Below the pieces are notes generated by a model that made no database searches, had not been told where the DNA came from, and saw only the letters and a program-made list of their open reading frames with translations. A stretch of DNA of 64,000 nucleotides from Thamnidium elegans. Its lineage: Eukaryota > Mucoromycota > Mucoromycetes > Mucorales > Mucoraceae. This document shows, piece after piece, positions 13,250 through 25,247 of this stretch. A program made the translations under genes and the position numbers. The first letter of the stretch is position 1. Each line of letters opens with the position of its first letter. The DNA lies in NCBI GenBank assembly GCA_025201345.1, contig JAIXMG010000013.1:496001-560000 (forward strand). The letters run 5' to 3'.

Positions 13250-14665
13250 ATGGAACAACAGTTTCCTACTGATAGCCCTATACGATCCTACACTATGCTT
13301 CCAAGTCAAGCTTTACATCACCCTTACCCCGCACATCAACAATCACCGCCTCAGAGTCAGCACCAACAACAACAAACATATCATCAGCATCATCAACAAG
13401 TTACTGTTCAGCCTGTCCCGATACCTCAAAAATCTGCACATGCCAATACATTTGTTCATAAATTATACAAGTAAATATTATATTATATACAACATTTTAT
13501 ATATACACATATATATATTTTTGATTAAAAAATAATAATAATAATAGTATGGTTGTTGATAACCAGTTTCAACATCTCATTGCATGGAATTATACTGGAG
13601 CGTCATTCATAGTGTGCAACATTATGGAGTTTGCAAGAGATGTTTTACCAAAACATTTTAAGCATAATAATTTTTCCAGTTTTGTTCGACAATTAAATAT
13701 GTAAGGGGGGAGGAGGAATATAATTATGAAAGAGTAATAATAATAATTTTTGCTAGGTACGGATTCCATAAAGTGAACAAGTCACCACGTGGTCATAGAA
13801 CTCTAGCAGAAAATCAAATCTGGGAATTCTCTCATTCAAAATTTCTTCGAGATCGACCTGATTTACTGGACGATATCAAGCGTAAGACCATGGAATCTGA
13901 TACTGTACGACGTGAAACCGGAGACTTGCATGCACATATGGCAATGATGCAGGTGTCTCAGTCAGATATGTTGCAACAAATAAATCATTTGTATGATAAC
14001 TTTGGTCAAATTGTCAAAGAATTACATGAAACAAGGCAAAAACAAGAATCTCATCGTAAACTTGTAAAAACTGTCATGCAATATATTACTCAACAAAATG
14101 GTGGTTAGTTATTTTATTTTATTTATTAAGGTTAATGTACTAATTTAATTAAAAAGGTCAATTACCTCATGAACTTGATTTGGAATACAAGAAACTAGAC
14201 TTGGAAAATAATGAAATGGATGCTCCTCCTTCTATTTTCGTTACTACACATGATCAACCTACTCAACCTCAACCTCAACCTCAACCTCAATCTCAATCTC
14301 AACCTCAATCTCAACAACAAGGTAGTACAACAATATTACAAAATTTCTATGATAGTAATAATAGTAGTAGTCAACCTCTAGTTCCTTCTCAACGTCAAAG
14401 GATCAATAATAATAATAGTTTAATGCCTTCACCTACCTTTAGAAGTAATTTACCTCCTAGTCCTAGTCCTACCATGTTACTTTCATCCTCTGATGATGAT
14501 GCTAACTCATACTATTCCACTTCCAATACTAACCCTAACAACAATAATGCAAATCCTCAACAACGAGCATTATCAACAGAAAACATTTTAAATTCTCCCA
14601 CCAATACACGTCAACCAAACAATCCTTTTTCTTTTATAAACAATAATTCCACCATGAGCGGTTAA
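13250..14665 (+). CDS. HSF-type transcription factor
   Basis: Nuclear DNA-binding protein with a heat-shock-factor winged-helix domain. Four exons (13250-13470, 13548-13700, 13757-14103, 14157-14665) give 409 aa. After a Gln/His/Pro-rich N-terminus, the DNA-binding domain begins at FVHKLYNMV (about residue 68). It continues through [20 protein letters not shown], the recognition-helix signature, and GFHKVN. Two introns fall inside the domain. A heptad-like segment with leucine and methionine (about residues 145-230) could be the trimerisation coiled coil. The C-terminal half is disordered, with a run of alternating Gln-Pro and Gln-Ser and Asn-rich tracts, as in activation domains. It could be a true Hsf or an HSF-domain regulator of the Skn7/Sfl1 kind. 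No response-regulator domain is visible, so Skn7 is unlikely. Confidence 0.93.
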
Positions 14666-15192
14666 AAAATTTATACTAAAATTATATGCTTCTTCTTTAT
14701 GTTTTTTCTTCTTTTTTTTTTTTTTATATATATATAGATGTCTATGCAAATGAAGTTTTTTTTTTGTTTTTTTTTCTTTTTTTTTTTTCTTTTTTTTTAA
14801 ATTACAGTAATAAACCTTCTTTTTCCAATACTTCTGATATTTCTTTTCTTTAATTACTTGTCGCACAAAACTGTAATAGTTTAGCATTATACTTGCGGTA
14901 AGAAAAAAAAAAAAAAAAAGTATTATAACCTTTTGGATGATTTTATATTCGTCTGTATCTAGTATGATCATAGAAGCAAACTACTGAACAAGCGCCGCAT
15001 TTTCTTTTTCTACTTTTTTTTTTTAAAAAAAAAAGGCCCAAATTTTATATTTGGTAAAGTGTATACGTCGATGGACTTTGAAAAATATTGCTAGTCAGCT
15101 ACTCCTTAAAGCTTGGTACTCCACAGACGCATCCACCTTTTCCCTTTCATCTCCCTTTTCTTTTTTTGCGTACTGTAAAAAAAAAGAAAAAA
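14666..15192. other. Intergenic region rich in T and A runs
   Basis: The 3' end of the HSF-type gene and the subtilase promoter. It holds several T runs, and a T-then-A tract at about 15014-15034 lies 160 nt before the subtilase start. I see no gene. Confidence 0.6.
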
Positions 15193-16466
15193 ATGTTAAT
15201 AAATGCCGCTTTATTTACGTTGTTTTTATCTTCAGTACTAGCTGAAACTAAATCCTTTCAACATGTAAAATACAAGTCACCAGAATCTTCACAACACATT
15301 ATCCCAGGTCGATACATGATTGAATACCAGTCCGACTTTTCTCACCAAAACACACTAAACAATCAATTTCAGTCGCTACAGTACGGTGAGCCGCTTTATA
15401 AAGCCACCACCAAAACACATATTCAAACCGTACGTATTGACAACACACCAAGTCACGATAACTTTTTACAGACGCTGGTGGATGATCAGCATATTGTATC
15501 CGTTTACCCAGTTACGTTTATTGCGAGACCACACGCTTTGTCAAACGGATATTACAGTCGCATTGATAGAAATGTTACGGCCACGATTCAGGCACACCAG
15601 TTGACTCAGGTCGATAGGCTTCATAAGGAACTAGGGTTGACGGGAAAGGGTGTGAAAGTGTGTATTATTGATACCGGCGTCGATTTCAATCATCCAGCCT
15701 TGGGTGGTGGGTTCGGTCCTGGCTATCGAATTGAGTTGGGCCAGGATTTAGTGGGGGATACATATGATCCTTTAGCCACAAATAATACTGTACCTGCAAA
15801 AGGAACTCCTCCTTTAGATGCTTGTGGGGATTTAATTGAAAAGTCGGGTAAAGGAAAAGAAATTGTTTTTTTTATATGTACACTGATAACTATTATAGGG
15901 GGTCATGGTACTCATGTTACAGGTATTATTGCTGGTGTGGATGCAGACAAGGTAATAAATTTATTATTTCTATTTATATATAATTAATATTAAAAAAAAA
16001 AAAAAGGGATTTACGGGTGTAGCACCAAATGCAACGATTGGTGTTTGGAGAGTGTTTGGGTGTGAAGGAGGATCAAGTTCAGATATCATTATGAAGGCCA
16101 TGGTAGAAGCGCAACAGGCCAAATGCGATGTGATCAATATGAGTCTAGGAAACAACGCTCCGTGGTCTGAACAGCCGCATGCTGCTTTTGCGCAAGAGTT
16201 GTCGGATCAAGGAATCTCAGGTAATTTAAACAACACGTTTTTTTTTTTTTTTTTAGTGTGCACACTAATTACTTTATTAGTTATTGTTTCGAACGGTAAT
16301 GACGGTGAAAATGGTGCGTTTACTGTCACTGATCCTGCAGGCGCAAGTGACGTTGTATCTGTGGCATCAGTCAGTAACTCGTTTTTCTTGGGAAGTTTGT
16401 TCTCGTTAAAGACATCAAGCGATACATCATTTGGTCCTTATTGTAAATATTTATTATTTATTCCAA

Positions 16467-16497
<31 letters not shown>

Positions 16498-18147
16498 TAC
16501 ATTTTTTTTTTTTAAAAAAAAACAGCGTATCAAGTAGCCCCTGAAGCAAAAACAGATATACCAGATGCAGATATCGTATTAGGCGGCAACCCAAATACGT
16601 TCTCTGCTTGTGAATCAGACACGGTGTTTGGTCAAGGCCAGTACTTGCAAGGAAAATTAGCGCTTGTGCATCAAGGTCCGTGTACGATTGTAGAGCAAGC
16701 CAACCGGTTAGCGGTGGCAGGTGCAGCGGGGCTGGTTTATTTCAATACGATGGAAAACGATCCTGTGCGTGTACCCTACCGCAACGCATCGATTCCCATC
16801 GCCACCATCTCTTCGGTTAGCGGCCACCATTTGATCTCGATCTTGAAGAATATCGGTAAGGATAAAGTGCACATGCATTTTGAACGGAATGCGTTTGTGT
16901 TTGAATCTGCTTTGGCGGAATCGGTCTCGCTGTTCTCGAGCATGGGGCCAACAAACGAGTTGGATTTGAAGCCTTCGGTGGCGGCGATTGGAGGTAACGT
17001 GTTTTCGACGCTGCCTACGTATATGGGCGGGTGGGGCACGCGGTCGGGCACTTCCATGGCGTCTCCGTACGTAGCAGGCACCATTGCGCTGTTAAGAGAA
17101 GCTTTTGCGGGTCAAAATATCTTGCCGTCTGTGTTGCATGAAAAACTTCAGAATTATGGTAGACAACTGAACACGGTCAAGCAAAAACATGTACTTGAGT
17201 CTCCTTTACGACAAGGTTCTGGGCTTTTGCAAGGTAATTGATTTACAATATGTGTTTATGCAAGTACTAACATTTATACATGTATAGCTTATCATGCAAT
17301 TAAAGAACCTTTGCATGTCTCTCCTGCTAAAATTAGTTTCAACGATACAAGATCGGCAACAGATGTCTACAAGTCACATTCGCTCAAAGTGACAAATACA
17401 GGTGCAGAAGATGTAGAGTATACGATCGATACGGTTTCAGCTGGCACAATTGCGCCTTACGGTCGCAACAACGATGCGTATAAGTTAATTGCTTCGAGCA
17501 GCGACAGATTTTACGTCGATTATAATGTTACGGTCTCGGTTGAACCTTCCTTGGTGAAATTACAGGCGGGTGAATCAGCACAAGTTGTGGTCTCGGTCAA
17601 GTTACCAAGCGACTACAACGAAAAGGAACAGTTGCTATACGGCGGCTATGTCGAGTTTAGACATGCGGATGGTAGAGACGCACAAGTGCACGTACCTTAC
17701 TTTGGCGTACTGGGTAGCTTATACGACCTTCCTACCATGGACCCCAAGACACTGAATATCAAGGACAGTCAGGGCCGTACGTACACGGAAAAGGATACGT
17801 TCCAGTTCAGCTTATCAGATAAAGCATCGGCGCCTGCTATTGGGTTTCGGTTAGCTACACCCTCGCGTCGATTTACAATTGATTTAATTGACGCAGAGGA
17901 AAAGCATGTAGGGTACATTGTGCCGACTTATAATTACGCAGAACGTGATTTGGATTCAAGTAAGATGGAAGAACTGAACCCGTGGACAGGCAATTTGGTT
18001 AAAGACGATAATGTAAACTCAAAAGCGGTTAGGGTTAGTCCAGGTACGTATAAAGTACGGTGGTCTGCGTTACGTATGTTTGGTGATGTAGACGTAGAGA
18101 AAGATTGGGTAGTTCAAATATCGGGTCCTATTATCATCACACCTTAA
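15193..18147 (+). CDS. Secreted subtilisin-like serine protease (S8A, PA-domain type)
   Basis: Extracellular or wall-associated endoprotease. The start at 15193 gives a clean signal peptide (MLINAALFTLFLSSVLA, then ETKS); an upstream in-frame ATG at 15088 would spoil it. Next come an inhibitor I9-like propeptide (PGRYMIEYQSDFS...) and the S8 catalytic domain with Asp in IIDTGVDFNHPALGG, His in GGHGTHVTGIIAG (formed by splicing across the first intron) and Ser in GTSMASPYVAG. A PA-type insert (GKLALVHQGPCTIVEQANRL...) lies between His and Ser. The last exon encodes a Fn3-like C-terminal domain (HVSPAKISFNDTRSA...). I read five introns, several almost wholly poly-T or poly-A. Length is roughly 880 aa, typical of minor-extracellular-protease (Vpr-like) subtilases in fungi. 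Confidence 0.92.
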
Positions 18148-18250
18148 AAAAAGAATAATTTGGGTTTTTTTTTTGGGTTTTTTTTTTATTTTGTTAATAA
18201 AGTTTCTTTTTTTTTTTGCATTAATGCGAAAAAAAAAATATATTTTATAT

Positions 18251-19067
18251 TTAACGAGAAGTGGCAGCGGCCTTAGGGGCGAAACCCTTAGCACCTTGCT
18301 TGCTGACCTTGGCTTGAGAACCCTATTAAAAAAAAAATTGAGTATTTCCGACTTATAATATATATATGTATATATAACTTACGGCAGGGGCAGCAGCCTT
18401 CTTGGCAGCAGCAGCGGCCTTCTTGGCATCCTTGGACTTGGAGATAGCAGCTTGACGAGCGGCAGCACGGGCATCGGGCTTTTGGTTACGCTTGGCACGG
18501 ATAGCATCCCAAGAGGCACCAACAACAGCACGCTCGTGCTTGACGGTACGGCGAGAACGCTTCTTTTGGAACTCTTCTTGCATACCCTTCTTATTCAAAC
18601 GACGGTAGATGACGGTCCACTTGATCTTACGGGGGTTCAAACGTTGAATGAAGTAAGAACAGGCCTTACCGCTGATGAAACGGAAATGCTACAAAAATTC
18701 ATCTAGATTAGTTTGACCACTTCCATCTAAATTTTGTTCCCCTTTTTTTTTTTTTTTTTTTTTTTGTAAAAATAAAATAAAATATTCCCCTCCTCTTCGT
18801 CTTTTAAATATATCCTCTTTCTCTATATCTTAATACATACTCTATTAAAAAAAAAAAAAAAATGTCAATATGTTTTTTTATACGGTAACATCACAAAAAA
18901 AAAATTACCTGCTATCAATACGGACGTAGGTCTTACCCTTGGAAGGGTAAATCTTGTGACCAGAGAAGGAACAAATCTCGAGCCTGATTGTTAACAAAAA
19001 AAAAAAAAAAAAATCGAGCTTAGTTGATGGATTATATATTTTGATGGATGGATTCGCCTTACTTCAT
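18251..19067 (-). CDS. RPL24: 60S ribosomal protein eL24
   Basis: Large-subunit ribosomal protein. A 5-nt first exon (19067-19063, ATGAA) splices to LEICSFSGHKIYPSKGKTYV, restoring the family start MK-LEICSFSG. Later exons give FRFISGKACSYF, NPRKIKWTVIYRRLNKKG and AKRNQKPDARAAARQAAI, then the Lys/Ala-rich tail ending ATSR. Exons as read are 19067-19063, 18983-18909, 18688-18383 and 18322-18251. They total 458 nt, one short of a multiple of three, and the conflict sits at the exon 2/3 junction (see findings). Codon use is more GC-rich in third positions than in neighbouring genes, as expected for a highly expressed gene. Expected length is 152 aa. Confidence 0.93.
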
Positions 19068-19595
19068 TCTTGCTGTACCAAATTCGTAAAAGGGACGATT
19101 ATAGATTACACTCCCAGTGTATCTATATCTTTACGCTTTCCCCCACTTTACAAAAGGCGACACAACTCTTTCTCCCCTCCCCCCGGTCCGGAACTAAAGT
19201 TCCCTTTTTTTTTTTTTGCAAGGAATCTGAAAAATTTGGTTCCATATCTCTTTTTTTGAGGTAGCTGGAGGCAATTAAACGGTAGTTTTTTTTTTTATAA
19301 AAAAACGCTGAGCATAAGGAAGAATTTAAAAAACTAAAGGTTTGACAAAGCAAAATGTTCTAGAGACGTATCAAAGCCATGTAAAAAATTGATATCGAAC
19401 TAGCGCTGCAAAGAAAAAAAAAAAAAGCAAGCTAGTATGTCTATCTTGACCTATCATGTCAGACACAATTAAAAAAGTATTTATAGCTAGGACAAAAAAA
19501 TTACAATTAAAATTATGTATTTATTTGATTATGAAAAATGCTTTTTATATATAGAAAAAAAAAGGAATGCGTGTGTATGCTTTTTTTTATAGCTT
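19068..19595. other. Interval between eL24 and UGDH
   Basis: eL24 promoter and UGDH 3' end. It contains A and T runs and a C-rich stretch near 19176-19192. I see no supported gene. Confidence 0.6.
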
Positions 19596-21197
19596 TTAAG
19601 CTCTTCCTTCAAGAGGGTTTTTACCAATAACATGGACTTTGAAACCAATATCTCTTAATTTAGGAGCATCCAACATTAAACGACCGTCAAAGACAAAGGC
19701 AGGCTTATGCATATCCTTGTAAATTTGGTTATAATCAAGCGTACGGAACTCGTCCCACTCAGTGACAACGACAAGAGCATCAGCGTCCTTGGCAGCCTCA
19801 TAAGCACTACCACAGATCTCAATGCTCTTCTCTACTTGCTTACGGTTATCTACAACACCAGGCTCGGTTAAATCCATATAGATCTGCTCAGCTTCTACCT
19901 TGGGATCGTAAATAGCGACACGAGCATTTTCTTCCATAAAGCTCTTGATTAAAGTAATAGCAGCGGATTCACGAGTATCACCAGTATCCTTCTTGAACGC
20001 AAATCCAAGCACAGCAATCTTTTTATTGGTGATGGTGTTGAATAAAGTGGAAATTATGTTGCGAACAAATCGGTTCTTTTGGTATTCATTCATGGTATAG
20101 ACTTGCTTCCAGTATTCTGCGACCTCGGGCAAGTTTAATTGAGTAGACAGATAGACTAAATTCAAAATATCTTTTTGGAAACAGGATCCGCCAAAGCCCA
20201 CAGAGGCCTTTAAGAATTTGGATCCAATACGGGTATCGCGGCCACAAGCGTATGCGACCTCATCTACATCAGCGCCTGTGGCTTCGCAGACAGCAGATAA
20301 TGCGTTGATAGAAGAAATACGTTGAGCCAAAAGAGCATTAGCAGCCTAAAAAATACATGACGTAGAAATTAGTATCTTTTTAAAATAGCTCCACTTGTAA
20401 TTTGACACTCACCAATTTTGAAAGTTCCGAAGACCAAAGGTTGGTTGTAATGATGTTTTCACGAGGGATCCAGTGAGCGTAGACATCAGCAAGCATTTGT
20501 TGGGCGGCCTTACCGGACTCGGTTTGTAAACTACCGATCAAGACTCGGTCAGGGTTAAAGAGATCTGAGATTGCGGTACCTTCAGCCAAGAATTCGGGGT
20601 TGGAGAGGATATCGAAATTGACATTGGCGCTGCAATTGGCTTCCAAGATGGCACGCATGCTTTCGGCTGTACGACAAGGAACGGTCGATTTCTCAACGAC
20701 GATCTTTGAGCTGGTAGATACTTGAGCGATACGACGAGTAGCGGCTTCGACGTATCTATATATATGTGTCAGCGTATATTCTTTCTCTCTTTTTTTTTTT
20801 TTTTTTTTTTTTTTGTAACTTACGCAAGATCGGCAGCCATACCAGCACCAAGTCCATTTTTCTTGGTAGGTGTGTTGACAGATACAAAAATAAGATCGGC
20901 TTCTTGGATATGCTTATCGACATCGGTAGAGAAGAAAAGGTTCTTACCACGACGAGAGAATACGACCTCGTCTAATCCAGGTTCGTAGATAGGGAGCTTA
21001 TCGGACATCCAAGCTTCAATACGTTGAGCATTGATATCACAAATAGTAACTTTGATATCATGACACTTGTAAGCAATGACAGCACAAGTGGGACCACCTT
21101 TTTTTTTTAATTTAGTATGTAGTTTCTTTTTCTTTTTATTGTTTACTTTACCAACATAACCAGCGCCAATACAACAGATATTCTTAACGGGAGCCAT
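19596..21197 (-). CDS. UGDH: UDP-glucose 6-dehydrogenase
   Basis: Cytosolic NAD-dependent enzyme that oxidises UDP-glucose twice to UDP-glucuronate, a precursor of glucuronic-acid polymers and other wall glycans. Four exons (21197-21152, 21097-20824, 20755-20413, 20345-19596) give 470 aa, the normal eukaryotic length. The dinucleotide fold starts at [19 protein letters not shown], joined across the first intron. Other family blocks are [27 protein letters not shown], the catalytic cysteine in [19 protein letters not shown], and [17 protein letters not shown] in the C-terminal UDP-binding domain. No key residue is missing. In Mucoromycota, glucuronan is a main wall polymer, which would fit, but the lineage is only inferred. 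Confidence 0.97.
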
Positions 21198-21529
21198 GAT
21201 AATTATTTTATTCTTTTTAATAAATTAACAAAAAAGAGAAAAGAAGAGAGAAAAAGGAAAATAAAAATTTGCTTATATAATAAAAATGTAGGTCCCCATT
21301 TCTGGGTAATACCTAAAAATAAATAAGCGGAAAGTCAAAAAAAAAAAGTCATGTTTAAAATTACTTTTTGCTAATTTTAAAAAAAAAAAAATAAGCAGGA
21401 GATCTCGAACACACGGTCCAAATAATTTGGGGTGTTACAATATATTACCGCTGGTTGCTATGTAACGGTCTCAATTGCTTATTGACGTGAAGGAAATTGA
21501 CATCACATTTTCTTTGTTAGTTTTATAGT
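21198..21529. other. UGDH upstream region
   Basis: Promoter side of UGDH with a purine-rich stretch at 21232-21262 and A runs. I see no gene. Confidence 0.6.
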
Positions 21530-21974
21530 TTACTTTTTCTTCTTTAAACCCTGCTGATCAATAGTGTTAGAAGAGTTTATTTCTTTGGGGTCTTGCAGGA
21601 TGCGCAGAATGTTTAATTCGTTATCTCTTTCGGCTTCTTTGATAGTTTTATTTCTGAGCTTCAGAAAACCTTTGGTGATATTGACACTGTTGACCACCAA
21701 ATAAACATAATAATCAAATAACTATAAAAATCTATGCGTTCAGTTTTACCCCCTTCTTCGGCAACCATTCTTTCATGCTTTCATCAGGAAAGTAATTGAT
21801 TCTTCTTCTTCGCTTTACTTCACAAGAAGAAATCGATGAGTCCGATTCAGGGCTAGGATCTACAGTATTATGAATCAGTAAATATTTGGTTTATTTACTT
21901 ATTAATCGTTTTTGATTCATGCAAGATTCCTTTTTAGGCGGATAAAATATGTCACAATTTTTTGGATAGACCAT
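21530..21974 (-). CDS. Possible small charged hypothetical protein (three exons)
   Basis: Unrecognised. I read exons 21974-21899, 21859-21750 and 21721-21530, which keep one frame and give 125 aa. The middle part is NPSPESDSSISSCEVKRRRR followed by INYFPDESMKEWLPKK. The end contains LKLRNKTIKEAERDNELNIL and finishes in four lysines. The basic RRRR patch suggests a nuclear protein. The first intron is normal (39 nt), but the second would be only 28 nt (21749-21722). A 63-nt alternative ending at a CAACAG acceptor puts the last exon in another frame and stops after about 12 residues. Either the short intron is real or the locus is damaged. Confidence 0.38.
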
Positions 21975-24900
21975 GTACCCATTTTATCACAACTTTTTTA
22001 TTTTATAAATCTTTTTCTTTAGTTTGCTTTTGTTCTTGCGTTTCCGTTGACATGTTCATATAAACTGATATAGTTCTTCTTAAGCCAACGGCCATCCGTA
22101 AAGGTACGTGAAAAGAAATATATTAACACATTGTTTTTCTGAATATGTAATAAATAGGACGTGCACCTTTTTTTTTTTTTTTTTTTTTTTAATCGACCGT
22201 GTTTCAAGATGTCCCTCTTTTTTTTCTTTTTTTTTTTTTTATCCTTCCTCTCCTTTTGTCTTCCTCATTCTAGTTTGTACGCAAATATGTTTAATGTAAG
22301 CCAATAAAGTGCCTGGGATGTACACACTCTAACATAAATTATATAAACTATTGGTTCAATGAACCTGTTAAAAATTAAACACGTCGAAAATCAACCAACC
22401 ATCGATAAAAAGATGGCCATGGCAATGATAACTAATGATCTTCACCTTATACACACTGCTTTCATATAGGTAACTGATTTAAAAAAAAAACTAATGTTAT
22501 GATTAACCAAATTAAAAAGAAAAGTGCAGTAATTTCTTCATTCTGGAAAAAACATTTCTCTAGTTATAAAACTGCATCTCTTGGCAACAAATTATATGTT
22601 GGTATATCATCTATTCTCGATCTGACAGGCAGGTCTTTTGGCTCTCAAATGTCCAGACTCTCTGCTATTGGGATTCAATTTTGAAATGATGTATGGCGTC
22701 CAAGGATTACGCGGTCGACGTACTTTATTACCATATGCAGGTCGTCGCTGATGGTTTACCATCGACATGTTATGGAGTGCTTGCATCTCCTTTCAACAAT
22801 CATTCATGTTTCGTTCTGAATGGGGGTGTGATATGGGTTCGTGATAACGGCCACAAAGGCATGCTGCTGAACAATGGGATCTTATCAATGCTTATTTTGT
22901 CGAAAGGCTTATAATTAAACTACATGATCTTGATACCGATATCTGAAATACAATCCAAATTGAGCAGAATACATCGGTCCTTTCTAGAGACTACGAAAGC
23001 GCAATCGAACACGTAAGCAAGTTGAAGGGAGAATAGTAAGTACGACAAACTTAAAGTAGCAACTTATAAAATTATAAACTTATTCCTAGCATAATGGACG
23101 ATTATATACATACGGCACATTATAATGAAAAGAGCATATACAAAAACAAATACTTGCGTTCCTTACATATTCGAGCTTCTCTCCTCCTCCCAAAGAATTA
23201 ATCCATGTTGTTACTGGAGAAGCAGATAAAATCATTAAACGAACGAAGCAAATACGCACTGCGGAAGGCTCGTTTAATCGCCAAAATATGCCTTTCATTA
23301 ATGAAAACTTGGTTGACTTTGTATACTGGTACGCACACATATTTATTTTTTAAATTGGCGTTTTAAATCCTAAAATGAAATGCTGTAAAAAAGTGTATCA
23401 TTTCTTAATATAGAATCTCTTTTTCTTCTTTAAAACCTTGGCATTACAAAATATTTAATCAATTGAAACTAGACCAGTAACATTTAAATAAATTACTATA
23501 GGAGATCAGATATTTTTTATTTGTCAGGGCTATCGTCGATCCTTCGTATATGTGTTTATATTTTTAGATTTTTTTTTTTTTTTAAAAAAAAGAAACTTGA
23601 GTAGCGTCGTTTAGCATGATTTTTGTTTCAAGTTTGTATTGTTTTCTTTTTTTTAAAAAAAAGAGGCATATATATCTGTACTACAACTTAATTAATTGTA
23701 TCACAGTTGTTATATGTAATATGCAAATATCACGTCATACACCTTTGCGTACTTTCTTTTTTTTGAGTTCTATTACCACGATTTCAATTCTCTATTAGCA
23801 CATCACTTTGTTTAGAAGGTAGGGGTATGAATATATATAGATTAAACAGCACTGGTAAACATTGGTATCACACATGCCAGGTCGCCCGAAATATAAGTGA
23901 GCAATCTAGACAATAAGATTACTTATAACACAAGGTTATATATTTTTAATGTACTATGAGTGACATTACAGTTACAAAAAAAAAGTTGTGGTAATCGATT
24001 CAGGTCCCACGCGCGATCCCATCTCCTTTTTTTTTTTTTTTTGACACTTGTGATATTTGGTGGCATGTCTTTTTTATCCTTTTTTAATTTTTTTTTAGGT
24101 ATAAAACATAATGGAGCGAGTCAATTAATAGAATCAAGTGCATGTGCGGTGTTTAATTGAGGTATTTTTTAATACATCGAGATTAGAGTAATACCAACAT
24201 ACAGTGTATAAAAAGATCATCTTTTAATAAAAGCAAAAAAAAACGTGAAACGATAATTTTTTTAAAGTACCGAATATTATTGAATAAAATCATCTTGAAA
24301 GCCGGCCATCTCGAACAGTCTTTTTTATCAATTAAAGTTTAGTACCTTTTCTAGTAAGTGAATAAGTTTTTTATGATTACAGTTTGTTTTTCGCTTGAGG
24401 GGTGATCTTCTCTCTTTTTTTATATTTATTAAGAGTGACATATTAAATACCAAAAAAAAAAGGGGGGGGGGTAAGTACCTTTTTTTTTAGATATTAAAAT
24501 ATACATAATCTGTTCATTATGCTACTTTGAAAAAAATATATTCTGTTATGTACGAATAATAGTGGTGCACAAAGATTATCAAAATACTGCCAAAGAGCAG
24601 TTTGTACCTGGCATCTTTCAATTACGCAAGTCTACATATTAAATTCTGCACTCGGTAACTTAAGGTAAGCTTAAACCTGGATACTTATTTATACATGCAT
24701 GTGCTATTAAAAAAACAGGTATTTTTTATTTTTATACAAAAAAAAAAGAGTGCATATTATGGAATCATTTGATGCGAAATGTATTAGGTATAGCTTATCT
24801 CTATATTTATATGTACACAAAAGAATGCAATAATTCTACCCTAGTAATATTAAGAAAAGTTGCTACTATTAGAATGGAGAGGCACAATTAAGGTTGAATC

Positions 24901-25247
24901 ATGAGTTTTTTGCTGATCTTTTTTTTCGGCATAAACGATATGCTTTTTTTTTAAAAAAAAATACTTTACATGATTTGCAATTGCGTTTTTTTTTTGCTTG
25001 AAAAAAAAAGCTCATCAATATATGAGAAGTACGTGTAGATCTGATTGAATCGAGTTAACGCACATTACTACACGTGTTTTGCATAACAGATCAAAAGGAT
25101 AAAATGGACACACCCTATTATTCTTTTTTTATTATTATTGAGCTTCCGACGCGAAAAAAACTTTTTTTTTTGTATAATTTTATTGCAGTGTCAATTGTAT
25201 TTCACGTTCTCTCTCCTTTTTTTTATATTTATTATACACGGTTAGAG
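21975..25247. other. Gene-poor 3.3-kb region with decayed coding remnants
   Basis: Contains the degenerate frame at 22626-23036 (listed separately). It also holds a second open stretch without start at about 23172-23349 (plus) reading PPPKELIHVVTGEADKIIKR... and ending in a stop. The rest is A/T runs, T-then-A tracts near 23575, 23650 and 24945, and an A10G9 run at 24452-24470. I see no intact gene or RNA gene. Confidence 0.5.
22626..23036 (+). pseudogene. Decayed protein-coding remnant, unknown family
   Basis: One plus-strand frame of 137 codons carries protein-like sequence interrupted by stops: QAGLLALKCPDSLLLGFNFE, MMYGVQGLRGRRTLLPYAGR, a stop, WFTIDMLWSACISFQQSFMF, two stops, HAAEQWDLINAYFVERLIIK, another stop, and finally SRDYESAIEHVSKLKGE before the terminal TAG. 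Another frame just upstream (22499-22684) is open and also looks coding, which suggests an earlier frameshift. I do not recognise the family. Introns could explain some stops, but I found no consistent splice model. Confidence 0.45.

Noticed and set aside
15088..15192. Upstream in-frame ATG of the subtilase
   Set aside because: Using it would bury the clean signal peptide that starts at 15193.
23874..24030. Possible short gene starting MPGRPKY with an intron before KKKVVVIDSGP
   Set aside because: The second exon runs straight into a poly-T tract and a stop; nothing supports it beyond the splice-like sites.
25074..25247. N-terminal extension of the hotdog-like protein from an earlier ATG
   Set aside because: The extra residues come largely from T runs (Phe/Leu/Ile) and the downstream ATG at 25248 gives a normal start before the membrane helix.
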